DNA of 7,622 nucleotides from DATLOJ01 sp035536315 (GTDB taxonomy: Bacteria; Actinomycetota; CADDZG01; JAHWKV01). The notes below the pieces were generated by a model, which did not search any database, was not told the DNA's origin, and saw nothing but the letters and a program-made list of their open reading frames with translations. Positions within the stretch are counted from its first letter, which is position 1; each line of letters starts with the position of its first letter. This document shows, one piece after another, positions 5,502 to 7,622 of this stretch. Position numbers and translations under genes: made by a program. The stretch lies in contig DATLOJ010000143.1 in assembly GCA_035536315.1 (NCBI GenBank), forward strand, positions 1 to 7,622. Reading direction: 5' to 3'.

Positions 5502-5843
5502 TCACTTGTCTTCCGCGTCGCGTGAAAACCAGGCCTCTAGCTCCTCGGCGGTGGGGGTTGGAGCCCCTGACTCGGCAGCCGACTGCTTTCCCTTCATCCG
5601 CTTGGGGTATCCAACTACCGCTGCCTCGTACAGCGGTATGTCCAGCCTCTTGCAAAAGCCTTGAGCATTTCCGATGTCGGCAATTGGCCCCCTGATCCAC
5701 TTGCCGTCTCCGGCAACGAGCAACAGGGTCAGCTCCTGGGTGGTCGTCTTCGGTTCTATGTAAGCCTCGACGCCGCGGTTCGAGCGCGCGAAATCCTGAA
5801 GCTTCTTCAGCTCCCCTTTGCTGTACCGGTCGAAGATCCCCAT
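5502..5843 (-). CDS. Conserved-looking hypothetical protein, 113 aa
   Basis: A small soluble protein with no function I can assign. The first ~85 residues look like a compact alpha/beta domain: a basic helical start (FDRYSKGELKKLQDFAR), strands at about 25-32 and 37-45 around EAYIEPKTTT and LTLLLVAGDGKW, then IADIGNAQGFCKRLDIPLYE and the motif VVGYPKRM (76-83). The rest (about 84-113) is a low-complexity, acidic tail. I have an impression of similar short actinobacterial proteins with the EPxT and VGYPxRM motifs, but no characterised member. The ATG at 5843 lacks a clear Shine-Dalgarno; TAGGAT ending 12 bases upstream could be a -10 box for a very short leader. It is first in the minus-strand cluster, upstream of moeA. 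Confidence 0.72.
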   Translation of the reverse strand: MGIFDRYSKGELKKLQDFARSNRGVEAYIEPKTTTQELTLLLVAGDGKWIRGPIADIGNAQGFCKRLDIPLYEAAVVGYPKRMKGKQSAAESGAPTPTAEELEAWFSRDAEDK

Positions 5844-5885
5844 AGCGGCGCAAACATCCTAGTGGCCTCCGCATAAGTACATGGC

Positions 5886-5913
5886 TTGCTATGGAGCCCC
5901 GACAGGGTAGCGT
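5886..5913 (+). promoter_or_regulatory. Candidate leaderless promoter for the M48 protease
   Basis: A -35-like TTGCTA (5886-5891) and a -10-like TAGCGT (5908-5913) are separated by 16 bases. The -10 ends exactly seven bases before the ATG at 5921, the geometry expected for a leaderless transcript starting on the A of the start codon. There is no usable Shine-Dalgarno in front of that ATG, which agrees with this reading. An earlier in-frame ATG at 5891 lies inside the promoter. Confidence 0.5.
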
Positions 5914-5920
5914 TCGGCGT

Positions 5921-7111
5921 ATGAGCAAAGTCCTTCCCAAACCTCCCATCAATACCTGGCGTCCGGTCAAAGCCAAACCCCTCGACCACTTCTCCAAGGA
6001 CGAGGTGGATAAGTCGAAGCGCTACATCCGGCCCCTGCAGTACGCAGGTATCGCAAGCATGATCATCAACTGGGTTGCGCTCGCCGCCTTCATCGTTTTC
6101 GACGGCCCTCGATTCCTCATCAACCTGTTCGGAAAACCCTCGTGGCCCCTTCAGATAGTGATCGTTGCAGCCGGAGTAACCCTGCTTCAAATCCTCGTGA
6201 CGCTTCCAATCGGCATTTGGAGCGAGTTCGTCCACGAGAAGAAGTGGGGGTTCAGCAAACAGACACCGGCCCTTTTTGCCATGGACGGACTCAAGGGAGT
6301 CATCCTCGGCATGGTGGTCAACTCGGCGCTGTTCATACCTCTGTGGGCAGTCATCAGGGCCACCGATCTGTGGTGGGCCTGGGGCGTTCTGGTTGTCTTC
6401 ATCCTCTCTCTGATCTTGAATTTCATATATCCCACGGTGATCATGCCGATCTTCAACAAGTTCACTCCTTTGGAAGACGAGGAGCTGAAGGCCAAGCTCT
6501 ACGCGCTGGCGGACAAGGCCGGAGCCACCATCACCGCCTTCCACGTTATGGATGCCAGCCGCCGGACGACGCGAGACAACGCTGCAGTGGCCGGCATCGG
6601 CAAGAACAAGCGCGTGATCGTGTTCGACAACCTGCTCGAGCATCCACACGAATCTGTGGAGGTTGTGGTCGCGCATGAGCTTGGCCACTTCCGGAGGGGC
6701 CACATTCGCAACCAGCTTTTGATGCTGCCGATCGCAACGCTCCTGCAGTTCGGCTTGATAGGGGTGCTCACCGAATGGCCCCCTCTCCTGAACTCTGCAG
6801 GCGTAAAGACTTTGGGGGACCCCGCTGCTCTTCCTCTGTTCATGCTGCTGTTCACTGTGGTCAGCTACCTGATGACATTCTTGAACTCGTTCCTGGCGCG
6901 CAAGAACGAGCGAGAAGCCGACTTCGATGCTCTCGAGCTGACGGGAAACGTCAAGGCGTACACGCAGCTGTGGCGGAAGTTCTCCGACAAGAACCTGCCC
7001 GACCTGGACCCCTCCCTTTGGGACCGAGTGCGGGCGAGCCACCCCCCTCTTGCCGAACGGATGGCCTTCGCAGAAGTTTGGAAAAGGACGTCTGGTAACG
7101 CCTCAGGCTAA
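5921..7111 (+). CDS. M48 family membrane zinc metalloprotease (Ste24/CAAX protease type)
   Basis: A 396-aa integral-membrane zinc endopeptidase. The catalytic HELGH is at 252-256 (zinc ligands H252 and H256, general base E253), and E332 in ERENxxAD-like NEREADFDAL is the third ligand. Other family landmarks are YPTVIMPIFNKFTPLEDEEL (170-189), RRTTRDNAAVAGIGKNKRVI (214-233) and the late SHPPLAERM (373-381). These match the Ste24/CAAX prenyl protease 1 subgroup rather than short HtpX. Hydrophobic helices are at about 40-60, 76-100, 122-145, 150-170, 262-284 and 302-325. Bacterial members are thought to act in membrane protein quality control; the substrate here is unknown. I chose the ATG at 5921 because a promoter-like -10 precedes it at leaderless spacing; the ATG at 5891 would add ten residues. 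The 3' end overlaps the facing gene by nine bases. Confidence 0.88.
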   Translation: MSKVLPKPPINTWRPVKAKPLDHFSKDEVDKSKRYIRPLQYAGIASMIINWVALAAFIVFDGPRFLINLFGKPSWPLQIVIVAAGVTLLQILVTLPIGIWSEFVHEKKWGFSKQTPALFAMDGLKGVILGMVVNSALFIPLWAVIRATDLWWAWGVLVVFILSLILNFIYPTVIMPIFNKFTPLEDEELKAKLYALADKAGATITAFHVMDASRRTTRDNAAVAGIGKNKRVIVFDNLLEHPHESVEVVVAHELGHFRRGHIRNQLLMLPIATLLQFGLIGVLTEWPPLLNSAGVKTLGDPAALPLFMLLFTVVSYLMTFLNSFLARKNEREADFDALELTGNVKAYTQLWRKFSDKNLPDLDPSLWDRVRASHPPLAERMAFAEVWKRTSGNASG

Positions 7112-7622
7112 ATTGGCGCTCCTCGGATAAACCACTTCGGGGTCGGTAAGGATGTTGATCAGGGCGGGCAGCCCTGAATCGAAAGCCCTCTTGATAGCGG
7201 GCGCGATCTGACCCGGGTCCGACACGGACTCCCCATAACCTCCCAGTGCCTCGACCACCTGGTGGTAACCGGTGGCCTGATTCAGGTCCGCCACGACGTC
7301 GTAGCCAAAGAACGCGCGCATCGGGTGCTTCTCCAACGCCCATATCCCGTTGTTGCCCATGATCCCCACGACGGGAAGTTTGTGACGAACCATGGTGTCG
7401 AAGTCCATTCCGGAAAACCCAAAGGCGCCGTCCCCGAGCAGGAGGACCACCTGCTTATCCGGATTGAGCAGCTTTGCAGCAATCGCATATCCAGGCCCTA
7501 CTCCCAAGCAGCCGAAGGGGCCGGGGTCCAACCAGCTTCCGGGCCTGTACGAGGGAACCTCCCGTCCGGCGTACGACACGAAGTCGCCCCCATCCCCAAC
7601 GACTATCGCGTCCCTATCGAGT
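7103..7622 (-). CDS. TPP-dependent enzyme, acetolactate synthase-like (IlvG/Rv1820 type), C-terminal part
   Basis: The last 172 residues of a thiamine-diphosphate enzyme; the gene runs off the right edge, so about two thirds of the usual ~550 aa are missing. The cofactor-binding motif is complete: GDGAFGF about 63 residues in from the edge, with NN at about 90-91, the GDG-x26-NN spacing that binds Mg-TPP. Flanking blocks GSWLDPGPFGCLGVGPGY and NGIWALEKHPM, and the ending YPRSANLA, match mycobacterial IlvG (Rv1820) as I recall it. Acetolactate synthase is the usual annotation, but oxalyl-CoA decarboxylase-like or other 2-keto acid chemistry cannot be excluded without the N-terminal part. The frame is open to the edge (VVGDGGDFVSYAG), so the GTG near 7579 is internal. 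It ends within the M48 gene, with a nine-base overlap. Confidence 0.87.
   Translation of the reverse strand, partial: LDRDAIVVGDGGDFVSYAGREVPSYRPGSWLDPGPFGCLGVGPGYAIAAKLLNPDKQVVLLLGDGAFGFSGMDFDTMVRHKLPVVGIMGNNGIWALEKHPMRAFFGYDVVADLNQATGYHQVVEALGGYGESVSDPGQIAPAIKRAFDSGLPALINILTDPEVVYPRSANLA

Noticed and set aside
5461..5997. A 178-codon minus-strand frame overlapping the 113-aa gene and the promoter of the M48 gene
   Set aside because: It is Arg-rich and featureless. The alternative frame (5502-5843) gives a well-formed alpha/beta-like protein in the same stretch.
5807..7042. A 411-codon open frame on the minus strand, antisense to the M48 protease
   Set aside because: Its product is a low-complexity, Gln/His/Glu/Arg-rich sequence with no fold or motif. 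It lies opposite an unmistakable M48 gene with intact HELGH, and overlaps the start of the 113-aa gene. The openness is a by-product of codon usage on the coding strand.
7577..7579. GTG as a start codon for a 158-aa TPP-binding protein
   Set aside because: The frame continues to the window edge with typical TPP-enzyme sequence (VVGDGGDF) upstream, so the gene is truncated by the window rather than short.
1570..7622. A functional link between the TPP riboswitch/transporter and the TPP-dependent enzyme at the right end
   Set aside because: They are about 5.5 kb apart in different transcription units, separated by oppositely oriented genes. TPP enzymes are common, so the shared cofactor is most likely coincidence.

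Overview
The window is a compact, moderately GC-rich bacterial chromosome segment that most resembles an actinobacterium. Three products look, from memory of the families, like mycobacterial proteins: ErpA (Rv2204c-like), a small DEDDh 3'-5' exoribonuclease (Rv2179c-like) and an IlvG/Rv1820-like thiamine-diphosphate enzyme. One gene also appears to have a leaderless start of the type common in actinobacteria. No phage, IS element, CRISPR array, tRNA or rRNA was seen. The genus cannot be told from the sequence alone.

Layout. At 1-143 a non-coding edge holds a 15-bp direct repeat, followed by a run of G-tracts that crosses the end of cytX. At 144-1562 (minus) lies cytX, a predicted hydroxymethylpyrimidine (thiamine precursor) transporter, with a clear TPP riboswitch directly upstream (1570-1650). 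A strong hairpin terminator (1736-1765) separates it from erpA (1779-2174, minus). A divergent promoter region (2175-2330) leads to an uncharacterised nucleotidyltransferase-fold protein (2331-3578, plus). Its 3' end overlaps by 43 bp the end of a four-gene minus-strand cluster. In transcription order that cluster is a 113-aa hypothetical protein (5502-5843), a MoeA/Glp molybdopterin molybdotransferase (4244-5464), a 65-aa two-helix membrane protein (4047-4244) and the exoribonuclease (3536-4036). Divergent from it is an M48/Ste24-type membrane zinc protease (5921-7111, plus). This meets tail to tail, with a 9-bp overlap, a truncated TPP-dependent enzyme (7103-7622, minus) that runs off the right edge.

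How the genes fit together. CytX with its riboswitch is a self-contained thiamine-salvage unit: precursor uptake falls when intracellular TPP is high. ErpA (Fe-S delivery) and MoeA (molybdenum insertion) both serve metalloenzyme maturation but lie in separate transcription units. The moeA stop overlaps the start of the small membrane protein by one base, and the exoribonuclease follows after 10 bases, so these three are probably translated from one message.

The most interesting items are the nucleotidyltransferase-like protein, whose motifs recall uncharacterised giant-virus nucleotidyltransferases; the 43-bp antisense overlap between it and an exoribonuclease; and the extreme strand asymmetry with four-tetrad G-quadruplex potential at the cytX stop codon. 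I found no convincing complete new multi-gene system.
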